Assembly: GCF_009909235.1 (NCBI RefSeq)
Contig: NZ_JAAAPO010000006.1
Location: forward strand, 95,255 to 159,254
DNA length: 64,000 nt
DNA from: Novosphingobium ovatum
GTDB lineage: Bacteria; Pseudomonadota; Alphaproteobacteria; Sphingomonadales; Sphingomonadaceae
Direction of reading: 5' to 3'
Part shown: positions 63,822-64,000 of the stretch, one piece after another
Numbering within the stretch: position 1 is the stretch's first letter
Layout: each line of letters opens with the position of its first letter
Translations under genes and position numbers: made by a program
Notes under the pieces: generated by a model
What the model saw: the letters and a program-made list of their open reading frames with translations, nothing else
Database searches by the model: none
What the model was told of the DNA's origin: nothing

Positions 63822-64000
63822 TTACAGCGTCCAGTCCGCCGCCGCGCCGAACACACCCTTCAGATCGGCCAGCGTACCATTGGGGTTCAAACGCGCCCGC
63901 ATACCCGCCCCGCCGATGGTCAGATACTCCCGGTGCGGTACTGCCAGTACCACCAGATCATAGGTCCGCTCCAGCGCGTCGGGCACGATCGGGATGCCGT
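63822..64000 (-). CDS. Nucleotide-sugar dehydrogenase, C-terminal end (partial)
   Basis: The stop codon is at 63822-63824 and the frame stays open to the window edge, giving 58 complete codons. The tail reads GIPIVPDALERTYDLVVLAV, then PHREYL, and ends LADLKGVFGAAADWTL. This matches the C-terminal domain of UDP-glucose/GDP-mannose dehydrogenase family proteins, closest in pattern to the TviB/VipA UDP-GlcNAc dehydrogenase type (YDAVILAVAHxEF, DLKGVL). Such enzymes make uronic acid donors for surface polysaccharide. The N-terminal part is outside the window. Confidence 0.75.
   Translation of the reverse strand, partial: GIPIVPDALERTYDLVVLAVPHREYLTIGGAGMRARLNPNGTLADLKGVFGAAADWTL

Overview
The window looks like a high-GC chromosome segment from a sphingomonad-type alphaproteobacterium (Novosphingobium/Sphingomonas-like). 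The reasons are the zwf-edd-glk-eda Entner-Doudoroff operon, a complete hopanoid (hpn) cluster, an RcdA/DUF1465-type cell-cycle gene, several DUF465 small proteins, a lone TonB receptor and EI-Ntr (ptsP). This placement is inference from gene content, not from a database search.

Layout. (1) 1-2364: the right end of a probable integrated element. A 5'-truncated primase/helicase gene and its terminator abut the 3' end of a tRNA-Ser(GGA) gene. (2) 2441-11577: a secreted cyclophilin, then zwf, edd, glk, eda (glucose to pyruvate plus glyceraldehyde-3-P), then a divergent PEP carboxylase that could replenish oxaloacetate. (3) 11677-19793: envelope and cell-cycle genes (L,D-transpeptidase, tilS, cpoB, rodZ-like, ptsP, two DUF465 genes, rcdA-like). 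Three of their upstream regions share a 15-bp dyad GTCCC-N5-GGGAC. (4) 19905-29527: mixed metabolism and membrane genes (metallo-hydrolase, nadA, terC, a third DUF465, lipoprotein, lipB, membrane protein, methyltransferase, arsC, an orphan 2Fe-2S subunit, TonB receptor).

(5) 29727-51772: the hopanoid region. dxs and ispH supply isoprenoid precursors. hpnC/D/E make squalene and hpnF cyclises it. hpnH and hpnG build the adenosyl/ribosyl side chain, and hpnB/I/K/J attach and remodel the head group. hpnA has an unassigned role. hpnM (MlaC-like), an MlaA homologue, hpnL and hpnN are likely lipid-transport parts. Many genes overlap by 4 bases, which suggests translational coupling. (6) 51797-55511: four further genes (DUF2334 deacetylase, unknown multi-pass membrane protein, DUF2141 secreted protein, GT4 glycosyltransferase) follow hpnN on the same strand and look like an accessory envelope-lipid or glycan module without an obvious described function.

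(7) 55540-64000: membrane dipeptidase, two-TM potassium-channel-like protein, glutaminyl cyclase lipoprotein, dapD, a subtilisin-like autotransporter with a lipobox, a CNT nucleoside transporter, an anchored SNase-like nuclease, and the 3' end of a nucleotide-sugar dehydrogenase gene running off the window edge. No rRNA, CRISPR array, insertion sequence or replication origin was seen.
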